A stretch of 64,000 nucleotides of DNA from Flavobacteriales bacterium 34_180_T64 (GTDB taxonomy: Bacteria > Bacteroidota > Bacteroidia > Flavobacteriales > Flavobacteriaceae): the NCBI GenBank assembly GCA_002162765.1, contig MAAR01000004.1:496001-560000 (forward strand), given 5' to 3'. Of this stretch, positions 44,839 to 53,496 are shown piece by piece. The notes below the pieces were generated by a model. The model ran no database searches and was not told where the DNA came from. It saw only the letters and a program-made list of their open reading frames with translations. Within the stretch, counting starts at the first letter, position 1. Each line of letters opens with the position of its first letter. The position numbers and the translations under genes were made by a program.

Positions 44839-46305
44839 ATGCTTAAGCAATACCTTCAGTTTAAATTATCACAAAAGTTGTCGCCACAACAGATTCAATT
44901 GATGAAATTGATTCAGTTGCCTACACAAGCATTTGAACAACGATTAAAGCAAGAAATGGAGGAAAATCCGGCTTTAGAGAATGGTAAAGAAACTGTAGAT
45001 GAATTCGAAGATAATTTTGATGACTTTGACAACTCTTCAGATGAGTTAAATGATAATGAATCCATAAATGCTGACGATATTAATGTTGATGAATATTTGA
45101 GTGATGACGATATTCCAGATTATAGAACACATGCCAACAATTACAGTAGTGATGATGAAGAAAAAGTTATGCCTTATGCCGCAGGAACGTCCTTCACGCA
45201 ACACCTAAATAACCAGTTAAACACGTTTCGATTAAGTGAAGAGGAACGTGACATAGCAGAATTCTTAGTTGGAAGTGTTGACGAAAGCGGTTATATCAGA
45301 CGTTCACTATCAGATATTATGGACGATTTGGCTTTCACTCAAAATGTATTTACAACTGAAGATAAAATAGAAAAAGTATTGCATGTGGTGCATCAATTGG
45401 ATCCAGCAGGTGTAGGCGCTCGTAATTTACAAGAGTGTTTGAGTATTCAATTGCATCGAAAAGAGAAACAACCAGATATTGAATTGGCAACAGTCATTAT
45501 TGATAAGGCATTTGAACAATTCACTAAGAAGCATTATAAGAAATTAATTCAAAAGTTTGATATAACTGAAATGCAGTTAAAGGATGCTATTGAAGAAATT
45601 GAACGCCTCAATCCTAAACCTGGCGGATCCTATGCAGGAAATAATAAAATGGTAGAGCATGTGGTTCCAGATTTTGCCATTAAAATTGTTGAGGGCCAAC
45701 TAGAATTAACTCTTAACGGTAGAAATGCTCCCGAACTTCATGTATCTAGAGAATACAGTAACATGATGAAAGGTTATAAGGAGGCTAAAGATAAGAGTAA
45801 ATCGCAAAAAGATGCCGTATTATTTATCAAGCAAAAATTAGATGCAGCTAAATGGTTTATTGAAGCCATTAAACAACGGCAACAAACGCTATTTGTGACT
45901 ATGAGTTCAATAATGCATTATCAAAGTGACTACTTTTTGTCTGGAGATGAGCGTAAGTTAAAACCGATGATTCTTAAGGATATTGCAGATGAAATAGAAA
46001 TGGATGTGTCTACAGTATCACGTGTTGCAAATAGCAAATATGTTGATACACCCTATGGTACAAAACTCATTAAAGAGTTTTTCTCAGAATCAATGACTAA
46101 CGATCAAGGCGAAGAAGTATCGACTCGAGAAATTAAGAAAATTCTTGAAACTGTGATTGAAGATGAAAACAAACGTAAACCATTAACTGATGAAAAACTA
46201 GCTCTGATTCTTAAAGAAAAGGGCTATCCAATTGCAAGAAGAACCGTTGCTAAGTATAGAGAACAGTTAGATATCCCCGTAGCAAGATTACGTAAAAAGA
46301 TATGA
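44839..46305 (+). CDS. rpoN: RNA polymerase sigma-54 factor
   Basis: Alternative sigma factor needing AAA+ activators; 488 residues. Region I is the Gln/Leu-rich start QYLQFKLSQKLSPQQIQLMKLIQLP, which contacts activators. Region II is very acidic (about 50-110). The core-binding region includes LDPAGVGARNLQECL near 195, the HTH lies near 375-400 (DVSTVSRVANSKYV), and the RpoN box is ARRTVAKYRE near 470. The next gene overlaps its stop (ATGA). No sigma-54 activator gene is in the window. Confidence 0.96.
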   Translation: MLKQYLQFKLSQKLSPQQIQLMKLIQLPTQAFEQRLKQEMEENPALENGKETVDEFEDNFDDFDNSSDELNDNESINADDINVDEYLSDDDIPDYRTHANNYSSDDEEKVMPYAAGTSFTQHLNNQLNTFRLSEEERDIAEFLVGSVDESGYIRRSLSDIMDDLAFTQNVFTTEDKIEKVLHVVHQLDPAGVGARNLQECLSIQLHRKEKQPDIELATVIIDKAFEQFTKKHYKKLIQKFDITEMQLKDAIEEIERLNPKPGGSYAGNNKMVEHVVPDFAIKIVEGQLELTLNGRNAPELHVSREYSNMMKGYKEAKDKSKSQKDAVLFIKQKLDAAKWFIEAIKQRQQTLFVTMSSIMHYQSDYFLSGDERKLKPMILKDIADEIEMDVSTVSRVANSKYVDTPYGTKLIKEFFSESMTNDQGEEVSTREIKKILETVIEDENKRKPLTDEKLALILKEKGYPIARRTVAKYREQLDIPVARLRKKI

Positions 46306-46910
46306 TAAGTAAAATTCTAAAAAGCATATCATTTATATTTCATCCTCTTTTTATGCCTTTATTAGGTGTTCTTTTTTATTTTTCAAAATCACCACGATTC
46401 ATTCCAGATCCGATCATACAAGCAAAGGTTTTTTCCATCACCATATTAACCGTAGTCCTACCCATTTTGCTTTACTACCTTCTAAAGACGCTTCACAAAG
46501 TAAAAACTTTTTATCTTGAAACAACACATGAACGTATTATTCCACTTGTTTTAAATGCTGCTATTAACATCCTCGTTATTATACGAGTATTAACTTTTAA
46601 CGAGATTCCAGAACTTTATTTCTTTTTTATTGGGATTTTAGGATCTACAATAGCCTGTTTAATATTGGCATTATTAAAATTTAAAGCGAGTATTCACATG
46701 ATTGGCTCTGCTGGCCTCTTTATGTTTGCGATAGCTGTAGGAATTCATTTTAAAATCAATATAAATGGCACATTGGCATTAATGTGTGTAATTTTAGGTG
46801 CCATTGCAACATCGCGACTACATGTTAAAGCACATACTAGTAACGAGTTGATAATTGGCTTTTTCATTGGGATTATACCTCAGCTTATTATGCTGAATTA
46901 TTGGTTATAG
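46302..46910 (+). CDS. PAP2-like membrane protein, degenerate motifs
   Basis: A 202-residue protein with about six helices. Its C-terminal SRLHVKAHTSNE has the form SRxxxxxHxxxE, close to the third PAP2 phosphatase motif SRxxxxxHxxxD, and SIHM in a membrane-edge position recalls PSGH. The first motif (KxxxxxxRP) is only loosely suggested by ETTHERIIP. It may be a divergent lipid phosphatase or a non-catalytic relative. Its ATG overlaps the rpoN stop by four bases, and its 3' end overlaps the convergent PorT-like gene by six. Confidence 0.6.
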   Translation: MISKILKSISFIFHPLFMPLLGVLFYFSKSPRFIPDPIIQAKVFSITILTVVLPILLYYLLKTLHKVKTFYLETTHERIIPLVLNAAINILVIIRVLTFNEIPELYFFFIGILGSTIACLILALLKFKASIHMIGSAGLFMFAIAVGIHFKININGTLALMCVILGAIATSRLHVKAHTSNELIIGFFIGIIPQLIMLNYWL

Positions 46911-47597
46911 AATATAAAAAATGAGGCCTATTTTGATAACTGAAACCTCTAAAGATTCATTACCAATTTTAACATCTTTATTAAATATTGGATTCAGCGC
47001 ATAGTAGAAATGCACATTCCAAGTATCATATCCAGCGCTTAAAGTTAATCCATATTGAAGGGAATTAAAATCAGGATTCTTTGAAACTTTTATATCTGAT
47101 GGCGAGCCACTATATTTCGAAGAATTAGCAAATACATACCCAAATTTAAAACCTGGATATAGTCTCCAAAATTTATAATCTGAAGCTGTTGAGGTACGCC
47201 ATCTAAATTCAATTGGCATCTCTAGAATATACATAGTGAATTTATTCTTTGTAAATGAAGTTTCACTCTCATCAATAATCGAATAGATGAATTCACTATT
47301 CTCTTTTTGAATTAACATATTCTGATTAAATGAATTAGAGGATAATCCCATACCAATACCTAGTGCTACATTACGTTTTTTATTTATTGGTAGATCTCTA
47401 ATAAATCCTAAATGCAATCCACTAGAAAATCCACTTTGCGTTAAACCATCAGGTATCTTATTCAATAAATTGTACGCAATTGAGACGTAAAATTGATCTT
47501 CTCTATAATTAGAATCAATTGAAGTAGTATCAACTGTCTGTTGTCCAAATACACATTGCAGTACAACAAAGAATACTAGTGTTAATCTAAATTTCAT
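46905..47597 (-). CDS. PorT-like outer-membrane barrel protein
   Basis: A 230-residue protein with a signal peptide ending near residue 18 (CVFGQ), followed by beta strands typical of the PorT/outer-membrane beta-barrel family: SSGLHLGFIRDLPI, NVALGIGMGLSSNSF, MYILEMPIEFRWRTS, GFKFGYVF, YGLTLSAGYDTWNVHFYYAL and a C-terminal SVIKIGLIFYIL. PorT is an outer-membrane component linked to type IX secretion and gliding. Its place downstream of an ExbB/ExbD cluster is usual in flavobacteria. A terminator separates it from the exbD genes. Confidence 0.75.
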   Translation of the reverse strand: MKFRLTLVFFVVLQCVFGQQTVDTTSIDSNYREDQFYVSIAYNLLNKIPDGLTQSGFSSGLHLGFIRDLPINKKRNVALGIGMGLSSNSFNQNMLIQKENSEFIYSIIDESETSFTKNKFTMYILEMPIEFRWRTSTASDYKFWRLYPGFKFGYVFANSSKYSGSPSDIKVSKNPDFNSLQYGLTLSAGYDTWNVHFYYALNPIFNKDVKIGNESLEVSVIKIGLIFYIL

Positions 47598-47641
47598 ATT
47601 ACAAATATATCGTTTAAACAGCTTTCAGTTTAAATAGAAAC

Positions 47642-47678
47642 AAAAAAAGCATCCTGAATTTAAAAGGATGCTTTTTTT
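47642..47678 (-). terminator. Rho-independent terminator after the exbD genes
   Basis: Fourteen-base perfect stem (seven A then GCATCCT / AGGATGC then seven T) with a nine-base loop, between the exbD gene ending at 47697 and the PorT-like gene start. Confidence 0.9.
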
Positions 47679-47696
47679 ATAATTTAAAATATAATT

Positions 47697-48179
47697 TTAA
47701 TTTTTATTTTTGGAGATATCCCCTTCTCGAGTGGTGTAATTAATTTTTAAAGCATTAACTTTTCTCAACTCTTGTTTAATATCACCTACCAATCCCATAT
47801 TAGCGCCTTTATCTACTTTTAAAGCTGTAATTAAATATGGAATTAACTCTTCTCTTTTAGCAGCGCGTTCTGCAGCTATAAATGGAGCGATATCTCTAAT
47901 ATCTGCAAACTTATCATTCAATTGGATACGCGATTCAGTACCATATTTTTTTTGATATCTACCACTAGGTTTTCCCGCATAGATATACATAACTAAGTCC
48001 TTCTTTGCAAGTTTTTCAACCTGATCAGCACTAGGTAATGAGTTTTCAATCATGAGTGTATTGTCTCGCATTACCGTAGCCACCATAAAAAAGAATAATA
48101 GCATAAATACAATATCCGGTAACGATGCAGTATTTACCGCAGGTAACTCGCCTGATTTTTTCTTATTAAATTTAGACAT
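47697..48179 (-). CDS. ExbD/TolR-family biopolymer transport protein (second copy)
   Basis: A 160-residue inner-membrane protein, single N-terminal helix. The channel signature LPDIVFMLLFFFMVATVM (about 21-38) contains the Asp that carries protons with ExbB/MotA-type partners. The periplasmic domain (about 45-160) follows. It is the last exbD gene of the cluster ExbB / 4-helix protein / ExbD / ExbD, which energises outer-membrane transport or gliding-related machinery. It begins 18 bases after the first exbD stop. Confidence 0.9.
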   Translation of the reverse strand: MSKFNKKKSGELPAVNTASLPDIVFMLLFFFMVATVMRDNTLMIENSLPSADQVEKLAKKDLVMYIYAGKPSGRYQKKYGTESRIQLNDKFADIRDIAPFIAAERAAKREELIPYLITALKVDKGANMGLVGDIKQELRKVNALKINYTTREGDISKNKN

Positions 48180-48197
48180 CCTTTATTGTTTTCCAGA

Positions 48198-48797
48198 TTA
48201 TTGTTGTACTTCAGATAATTTTTGTGGGTACTCAAGTTTTATCTTATCAATTTTCTCTTTGAGTTTGGTCTTATTTCCTATCCATTTCACGTCCTTATAA
48301 TTCATTTCCATTTCTTTAAAAGAAGAACCATAAAGTATTTGTGCTCTCTTATCTCTTAGTTCATTATAAGCTGCTACCAACTCATTTTGAACAGATATAT
48401 AAGTAGCATACGTTGTTTCTCTATCATTTTTTAAAGAGATGATTGCCTTGTCTGGATTATCAGACGATTTCGGGTTGCCTTTACCATTACAGTAATCGCA
48501 AGCATCTTCACCAGTTCCACCACCATTATCCAAAAACTCAACTGCCGCTTTTCTCAAATCTTTTAATTCCATGACGTCGTCTTCAACAAGTAACTGATTT
48601 TTACCATTAATTAAAACGGTAAAAATATTCTTTTGCTTAATAATGACATCTTCCTGATCTTCTTCTATAGGAGGGAGTTTACGGTTTATCCCGCTATCAA
48701 CTTCTATGGTGGTAGTCACCAAGAAAAAGATAAGAAGTAGAAATGCAATATCGGCCATTGAGCCTGCATTAACTTCTGGTGCTGCTCGTTTTGCCAT
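48198..48797 (-). CDS. ExbD/TolR-family protein with CDYCNGKG insert
   Basis: A 199-residue ExbD-family protein. The N-terminal helix contains the proton-carrying Asp in SMADIAFLLLIFFLVTTTI (about 13-31). The periplasmic domain is longer than in ordinary ExbD and contains CDYCNGKGNPKSS near residue 100, a CxxCxGxG motif like one repeat of the DnaJ zinc finger. Two Cys in the periplasm suggest a disulfide or metal site. It lies between the 4-helix membrane protein (one base gap) and the second exbD. Confidence 0.88.
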   Translation of the reverse strand: MAKRAAPEVNAGSMADIAFLLLIFFLVTTTIEVDSGINRKLPPIEEDQEDVIIKQKNIFTVLINGKNQLLVEDDVMELKDLRKAAVEFLDNGGGTGEDACDYCNGKGNPKSSDNPDKAIISLKNDRETTYATYISVQNELVAAYNELRDKRAQILYGSSFKEMEMNYKDVKWIGNKTKLKEKIDKIKLEYPQKLSEVQQ

Positions 48798-48798
48798 A

Positions 48799-49248
48799 CT
48801 ATTTTATCATTTTTTTAATTCCTGAAAACAACATCGTTACTGCAGATGCACATATTAATATATAAAAGGCAATTAATCCTGCTCCAACCATTTGTGATTG
48901 TCCCGAAGTTGCTTCAATTCCATTGTATTTATAAACATTTGTATCACCTCCTGAAAGCACATATGCTATCACTAGAACTCCAACAAATGCGCCTAATCCA
49001 ATTAATGTACTTTTTAATGAACCCGTATTTGTAACTAAATTTTTCAATACAAAAAACACAACAAATAATAATATCATTCCAAGAATAATATAAGCAACAA
49101 TTGCCATTGGTTCAACAATTGCGGTATCTCCATCTAGTGCAGCAGCTTTAATAGCCTCATCTCCTTTAGAAATAATTCTAATAAGGAATATAATTCCTGC
49201 TAAACCTAGAACACCCACAAGCATTTTTAAAATTTTATGTAAATCCAT
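48799..49248 (-). CDS. Conserved four-helix membrane protein of the exb cluster
   Basis: A 149-residue membrane protein with about four helices (6-24, 47-68, 80-98, 121-141) and no named family that I recognise. It sits between exbB and the two exbD genes, 23 bases after exbB and one base before the next gene, so it is probably a subunit or assembly partner of the ExbB/ExbD complex. Flavobacterial clusters often have a small membrane gene at this spot. Confidence 0.75.
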   Translation of the reverse strand: MDLHKILKMLVGVLGLAGIIFLIRIISKGDEAIKAAALDGDTAIVEPMAIVAYIILGMILLFVVFFVLKNLVTNTGSLKSTLIGLGAFVGVLVIAYVLSGGDTNVYKYNGIEATSGQSQMVGAGLIAFYILICASAVTMLFSGIKKMIK

Positions 49249-49271
49249 AATTATAAAATTATTGTGGGTTA

Positions 49272-50039
49272 TTATTTTTTGTTTCTAATTAATAAGTCCA
49301 TTAAAGTAATTGATGCATCTTCCATATCATTTACAATACTATCAATTTTTGCAATAATATAATTATAAAATATTTGAAGAATAATTGCTACAATAAGACC
49401 AAATACTGTTGTTAAAAGTGCAACTTTAATACCACCAGCCACTAAAGATGGTTGCATGTCATTTGCCGCTTCAATCTTATCGAATGCTTGAATCATACCA
49501 ATTACAGTTCCCATGAACCCTAACATTGGTGCTAATGCAATAAATAACGAAATCCAAGACACATTTTTCTCTAATTGCCCCATTTGAACTCCTCCATAAG
49601 CAACTACAGCCTTTTCAGCCGCATCGATACCTTCATCAGTTCGATCTAATCCTTGATAGAATATAGAAGCAACAGGTCCTTTTGTATTTCTACAAACTTC
49701 TTTTGCAGCTTCAACGCCACCAGAAGCAAGTGCATCTTCAACGTTTTGAGTTAGTTTCTTAGTATTAGTTGTAGATAAATTTAAAAAGATAATTCTTTCA
49801 ATTGCTATTGCTAGTCCTAAAATAAGACATAGTAAAACAATTCCCATGAATCCTGGTCCACCTTCAATAAAACGTTTTTTCAGTTCTTGATGGAATCCAA
49901 GTTCATCAGCAGTAGCTGGGTCTGCTTGTGTTACTGTAGCCACAATAGCTGCAGCGCTTGTTGTTGTGTATGCATTTGCATTAACAGTTCCAAATGCCAT
50001 GATTCCGGCTATGGCTAGGATAGAAAATAGTCTTTTCAT
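49272..50039 (-). CDS. MotA/TolQ/ExbB proton-channel protein
   Basis: A 255-residue inner-membrane channel subunit. It has an N-terminal signal-like helix (MKRLFSILAIAGIMAFGTVNANA), a short periplasmic segment, then the three ExbB helices. The signatures are GIVLLCLILGLAIAIERI, ISLFIALAPMLGFMGTVIGMIQAF (about 160-184) and VALLTTVFGLIVAIILQIFYNYI. It forms the proton-driven motor with the ExbD proteins downstream. TATCTTTA just upstream is one mismatch from the -7 consensus. Confidence 0.92.
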   Translation of the reverse strand: MKRLFSILAIAGIMAFGTVNANAYTTTSAAAIVATVTQADPATADELGFHQELKKRFIEGGPGFMGIVLLCLILGLAIAIERIIFLNLSTTNTKKLTQNVEDALASGGVEAAKEVCRNTKGPVASIFYQGLDRTDEGIDAAEKAVVAYGGVQMGQLEKNVSWISLFIALAPMLGFMGTVIGMIQAFDKIEAANDMQPSLVAGGIKVALLTTVFGLIVAIILQIFYNYIIAKIDSIVNDMEDASITLMDLLIRNKK

Positions 50040-50198
50040 CGTTCTTGATCTTAATTTTATTAGTTAAAGTGTTAAAGATATAAAAAAAATGCAATTAAAA
50101 AATAAAAATTACGTCACTTAACATAGCGATGCGTATAGTTTTTGCTACAATATTCATGCCTGTTTTATAAATGTAATTATTCCTGATAAATGCTTTTG

Positions 50199-50286
50199 CA
50201 GAGAGGAAGGGATTCGAACCCTCGATACGCTTTTGGCGTATACACACTTTCCAGGCGTGCGCCTTCGACCACTCGGCCACCTCTCT
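50199..50286 (-). tRNA. tRNA-Ser (anticodon GGA)
   Basis: On the minus strand an 88-base class II tRNA folds as follows. The acceptor stem is AGAGAGG / CCTCTCT with discriminator G. T8-G9 and a D arm GCCGAGTGGTCGAAGGC come next. The anticodon loop CTGGAAA has anticodon GGA. A long variable arm (TATACGCC / GGCGTATC-like) and a T arm GAGGGTTCGAATCCC follow. The long variable arm and GGA identify tRNA-Ser reading UCC/UCU. CCA is not encoded. Confidence 0.95.
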
Positions 50287-50359
50287 ATTATTTTTAAATT
50301 TTAAATAGCGGTTGAAATAACAAAAAATTCTTTAAAGACTAAAACTTTAAAGGTTAATT

Positions 50360-51397
50360 TTATGACATTTCTCCTCTCAAGGGCGTTTCAAATATGGTTT
50401 TGAAGGTTTTAGCTGAAATTTTTTCTCCTAATAGGTACATCAATTTAGTAATAGCGGCTTCAGTAGTAATATCTTTTCCAGAAATAACGCCGATAGCTTT
50501 AAGTTGCGTACTGGTTTCATATTGACCCATTGAAACGCTACCACCAGGACATTGAGTTACATTTATTATATGTATTCCTTTTTTTATAATTTGTTTTAAA
50601 ATAGTAATAAACCATGTTTCGGTAGTCGTATTTCCTGCACCATACGTTTCTAGAATAACACCTTTTATATTAGGTGCATTGAGTAAGTGAACTAATATAG
50701 TTTCAGAAATACCTGGGAACAACTTTATCAAAACAATATTGTTGTCAAACATTTTGTGAAGGATTAGCTTTTTTCTTGAATTTGGTTTTAATACAAATTC
50801 TTGATTCACCTTTAAATGCACTCCCGATTCTGCGAGATGAGGATAGTTTAAAGATTCAAAAGCCTCAAAATGTTCAGCATTAATTTTAGTCGTTCTATTT
50901 CCTCTATATAATTTATATTCAAAATACAAACCCACTTCTCTTATAACGGGCTTATTATTCCTTTGTAAGGATGCCATCTGAATAGAGGTTATTAAATTCT
51001 CCTTAGCATCTGTTCGTAAATCACCAATTGGTAATTGAGAGCCTGTAAATATTACTGGTTTATCTAAATTTTCCAACATAAAGCTTAATGCAGAAGCTGA
51101 ATAGCTCATGGTGTCACTACCATGCAATACTACAAATCCATCAATCTCTTCATAGTTGCGTTCTACAATCTCAGCAATTTGAATCCAATAATTGGGACTC
51201 ATATTTGAAGAATCTAAGGGTTCATCGAATGAAATAGTCTTAATATCACAATCTAATAATTTTAATTCAGGAATCCGATCAATTAGGTTTTCAAAATCAA
51301 AAGACTTTAGTGCGCCTGTATCTGCATCTTTTATCATCCCGATAGTTCCTCCTGTATATATTAGTAGAATATTCGGTTGGTGTGTATTCATAGTCAT
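50360..51397 (-). CDS. Type I (cytoplasmic) L-asparaginase
   Basis: Hydrolyses asparagine to aspartate and ammonia; 345 residues. The first catalytic Thr is in IYTGGTIGMIKD (about 13-24) and the second in VVLHGSDTMSYSASALSFML near 88, with Lys in the later segment. No signal peptide is present, so it is the cytoplasmic low-affinity type. Its ATG overlaps the tatD-family stop (ATGA), which supports the first Met over Met3. It is the second gene of the TatD-asparaginase pair. Confidence 0.92.
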   Translation of the reverse strand: MTMNTHQPNILLIYTGGTIGMIKDADTGALKSFDFENLIDRIPELKLLDCDIKTISFDEPLDSSNMSPNYWIQIAEIVERNYEEIDGFVVLHGSDTMSYSASALSFMLENLDKPVIFTGSQLPIGDLRTDAKENLITSIQMASLQRNNKPVIREVGLYFEYKLYRGNRTTKINAEHFEAFESLNYPHLAESGVHLKVNQEFVLKPNSRKKLILHKMFDNNIVLIKLFPGISETILVHLLNAPNIKGVILETYGAGNTTTETWFITILKQIIKKGIHIINVTQCPGGSVSMGQYETSTQLKAIGVISGKDITTEAAITKLMYLLGEKISAKTFKTIFETPLRGEMS

Positions 51398-52161
51398 ACT
51401 TTAAATATATCTTTAGAATTCTGAGTAGTAATTTCTGCAATTATCTCCTTAGGCGTTTCATAAATTTCAGAAAGTTTTTCGAGCACTTTAACAATATAGC
51501 TACTTTCATTTCGCTTTCCTCTAAACGGTTTAGGAGCCAAGTAGGGAGCATCTGTCTCTAATACGACATGTTTCAAATCAATTTGATTTAAAAATTGATC
51601 AATTTTTCCATTTTTAAATGTTGAAACACCTCCTATTCCTAGTTTCATATTATATGATATTGCCTTATTTGCTTGTTCTAAAGTTCCTGTGAAACAGTGA
51701 AAAATCCCAAATAGAGCATCGGATTTTTCACTTTCCAATACTTCAAATATCTCATCAAATGCTTCTCTGCAATGTATAACGATTGGCAACTGATACTGTT
51801 TCGCTAAATGAATCTGATGTTTAAAAGCATCTTTTTGAATAGTTAGCGTAGATTTATCCCAATATAAATCAATTCCTATTTCACCTATTGCATAGAAAAT
51901 ACGTTTAGAAAGCATCTCTTCCACATGTTTCAATTCTCCTTTATAATTATCTTTAACATGAGTAGGATGCAAACCCATCATTAAAAAAACATTTTCAGGG
52001 TAATCCGATTCAAGCTGTAACATAGCCTTCGTATAAGTTGAATCGATTGCAGGTATAAAAAACCGAGTAACATTGTTATCAATAGCACGTTTTATCATTG
52101 CATCTCTATCCTCTTCAAAGGCCTCACTATATAAATGGGTATGTGTATCTGTTATTGTCAT
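51394..52161 (-). CDS. TatD-family metal-dependent hydrolase
   Basis: A 255-residue TIM-barrel nuclease/hydrolase of the TatD family. Metal ligands are seen in ITDTHTHLYSE (about 3-13), AIGEIGIDLYWD near 92, PIVIHCREAFDE near 128, FHCFTGT near 155 and LETDAPYLAP near 202. TatD proteins act in DNA repair or as 3' exonucleases. It is translationally coupled to the asparaginase gene by a four-base overlap and divergent from the retropepsin-like gene. Confidence 0.93.
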   Translation of the reverse strand: MTITDTHTHLYSEAFEEDRDAMIKRAIDNNVTRFFIPAIDSTYTKAMLQLESDYPENVFLMMGLHPTHVKDNYKGELKHVEEMLSKRIFYAIGEIGIDLYWDKSTLTIQKDAFKHQIHLAKQYQLPIVIHCREAFDEIFEVLESEKSDALFGIFHCFTGTLEQANKAISYNMKLGIGGVSTFKNGKIDQFLNQIDLKHVVLETDAPYLAPKPFRGKRNESSYIVKVLEKLSEIYETPKEIIAEITTQNSKDIFKV

Positions 52162-52210
52162 GCAACAAAAATAATTGTTTTATAGGATTATATTTGTATA
52201 AAATCAAAAT

Positions 52211-52651
52211 ATGGAAACTTTACAAGAATTCCTTCTAGAAAAAGGATATACAAAGGTCAAACTAAAACTCACCAAAACAAATCACTTTGAAATAAAAGCA
52301 ACACTAAATGGTGTACAAGGATTATTTATTTTGGATACGGGAGCATCTAGTTCATGCGTTGGTTTTGATGCCGTTGATACTTTTAAGCTTGATGCTAAGG
52401 AATCATTAATTAAGGCTGCAGGCGCTGGCGCAATTGACATGGATACTCAAGTGGCTAAAAAAAATGTTCTTAAAATTGGGAAATGGAAAAATGAAAAAGT
52501 AGCACTAATTCTTTTTAACTTAACACATGTAAACACCGCCTTAATAACACATAACGCCCAACCTGTAGATGGAATTATTGGAGCCGATATACTAAAAAAA
52601 TCAAAGGCCATTATTGATTATGAAAAACGCTATTTATATCTAAAAATGTAG
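52211..52651 (+). CDS. Retropepsin-like aspartic protease
   Basis: A 146-residue single-domain clan AA aspartic protease. The catalytic motif is FILDTGASSSCVG with Asp42-Thr-Gly, and the closing hydrophobic GIIGADILKKSKAIIDY (about 118-134) is the second family signature. Active forms are dimers, as in retroviral protease. There is no signal peptide. TATATTTG at 52189-52196 is a -7 element 14 bases before the ATG. It precedes the NarL-type regulator by 66 bases on the same strand. Substrate unknown. Confidence 0.85.
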   Translation: METLQEFLLEKGYTKVKLKLTKTNHFEIKATLNGVQGLFILDTGASSSCVGFDAVDTFKLDAKESLIKAAGAGAIDMDTQVAKKNVLKIGKWKNEKVALILFNLTHVNTALITHNAQPVDGIIGADILKKSKAIIDYEKRYLYLKM

Positions 52652-52717
52652 TATTTTTTTTACTCATTTAAGAAATTGTCATTATATTTATATACTAATC
52701 CCTAGTAATTAATTTTC

Positions 52718-53344
52718 ATGCAGAATTCTATTATTATCGCTGATGACCACCCGCTTATACTTAAAGGTCTAAATGATTTTCTATTGGAAAAAAATTACAA
52801 TGTCTTGGCAAGTGCGGTAAATGGAAAAGAAGCGCTTCAATTAATTGAAGACCTCCAACCTGATATCGCAATTTTAGATATTCAAATGCCATTTTTAACT
52901 GGTTTGGAGATTGCAAAAAAATGTCAAGATGAAAAATATGCCACTAAAATAGTGTTCATTACTTTCGAAAAAGACGAGACTTTATATTTCAAGGCCAAAG
53001 CTCTAAACACTTACGGGTATGTCCTAAAAGAGTTTGCCTTAACCGAAATTGAAAACTGTATCTCTTCTGTATTAAATAATACACCATATTTTAGTCCAGA
53101 ATTGATTGCACACTTAAATCATATTGAAACCCCTAAAGAGTTGGAATTATTAACGCCAACTGAAAGAGATGTTTTAAAGCTGATAGCTCAAAATCTAACC
53201 GCAAAGGAAATTGGCGAACACATGTTTATTTCTGGTAGGACTGTTGAAAAACACAAGAGTCATATAATAAAGAAATTGAATATTGAGCCCATTCAAAATA
53301 GCCTATTAATTTGGGTTAAGGAAAATCAAGAATTTTTACTCTAG
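52718..53344 (+). CDS. NarL/LuxR-type response regulator, orphan
   Basis: A 208-residue two-component regulator. The receiver domain (about 1-120) has the acidic pair DD at 9-10, phospho-acceptor Asp54 in AILDIQMPFLTG and Lys104 in YVLKEF. The C-terminal LuxR-type helix-turn-helix (about 144-208) reads LTPTERDVLKLIAQNLTAKEIG then SGRTVEKHKSHIIKKL. No kinase gene is adjacent. The stop codon is six bases before the first of three identical 16-bp palindromes with 7-2-7 spacing, the geometry bound by NarL-type dimers, so this protein is the obvious candidate to bind them. Confidence 0.93.
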   Translation: MQNSIIIADDHPLILKGLNDFLLEKNYNVLASAVNGKEALQLIEDLQPDIAILDIQMPFLTGLEIAKKCQDEKYATKIVFITFEKDETLYFKAKALNTYGYVLKEFALTEIENCISSVLNNTPYFSPELIAHLNHIETPKELELLTPTERDVLKLIAQNLTAKEIGEHMFISGRTVEKHKSHIIKKLNIEPIQNSLLIWVKENQEFLL

Positions 53345-53349
53345 AAAAG

Positions 53350-53396
53350 TACGTAACGTTACGTATTGTTTGATATTGAATTAATAACGACCTTTA
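53350..53396 (+). promoter_or_regulatory. Activator palindrome and promoter of sRNA unit 1
   Basis: The perfect palindrome TACGTAACGTTACGTA (53350-53365) is two inverted TACGTAA heptamers around CG. After 23 bases comes GACCTTTA (53389-53396), a degenerate form of the TAnnTTTG -7 box. The dyad centre is about 43 bases before the predicted start at 53401, the position of an activator overlapping the -35 region. Confidence 0.75.
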
Positions 53397-53400
53397 CTGT

Positions 53401-53470
53401 GCTATTAATCAATTCTCAATATAGGAGAAATCAAAGGCTCTAAATTGTCAGTGATTTAGAGCTTTTTTTT
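53401..53470 (+). ncRNA. Candidate small RNA, unit 1 (about 70 nt)
   Basis: Predicted to start at the G of TGCTATTAAT, which is conserved in all three units. It has an internal hairpin TTCTC (53413-53417) / GAGAA (53425-53429) with loop AATATAG, and a terminator GCTCTAAAT (53437-53445) / ATTTAGAGC (53454-53462) with loop TGTCAGTG and eight T. There is no ORF of meaningful size. The terminator stem differs in sequence from unit 2 but keeps pairing, which indicates selection on RNA structure. The 3' arm can alternatively pair with AAGCTCT at 53471-53477 before the downstream peptide ORF. Confidence 0.72.
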
Positions 53471-53496
53471 AAGCTCTTTTTGGGTTCAACTTTTTT

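Noticed and set aside
50095-50280. 61-codon frame on the minus strand across the tRNA
   Set aside because: It reads through the tRNA-Ser gene (AEWSKAHAWK is a typical tRNA-derived artefact).
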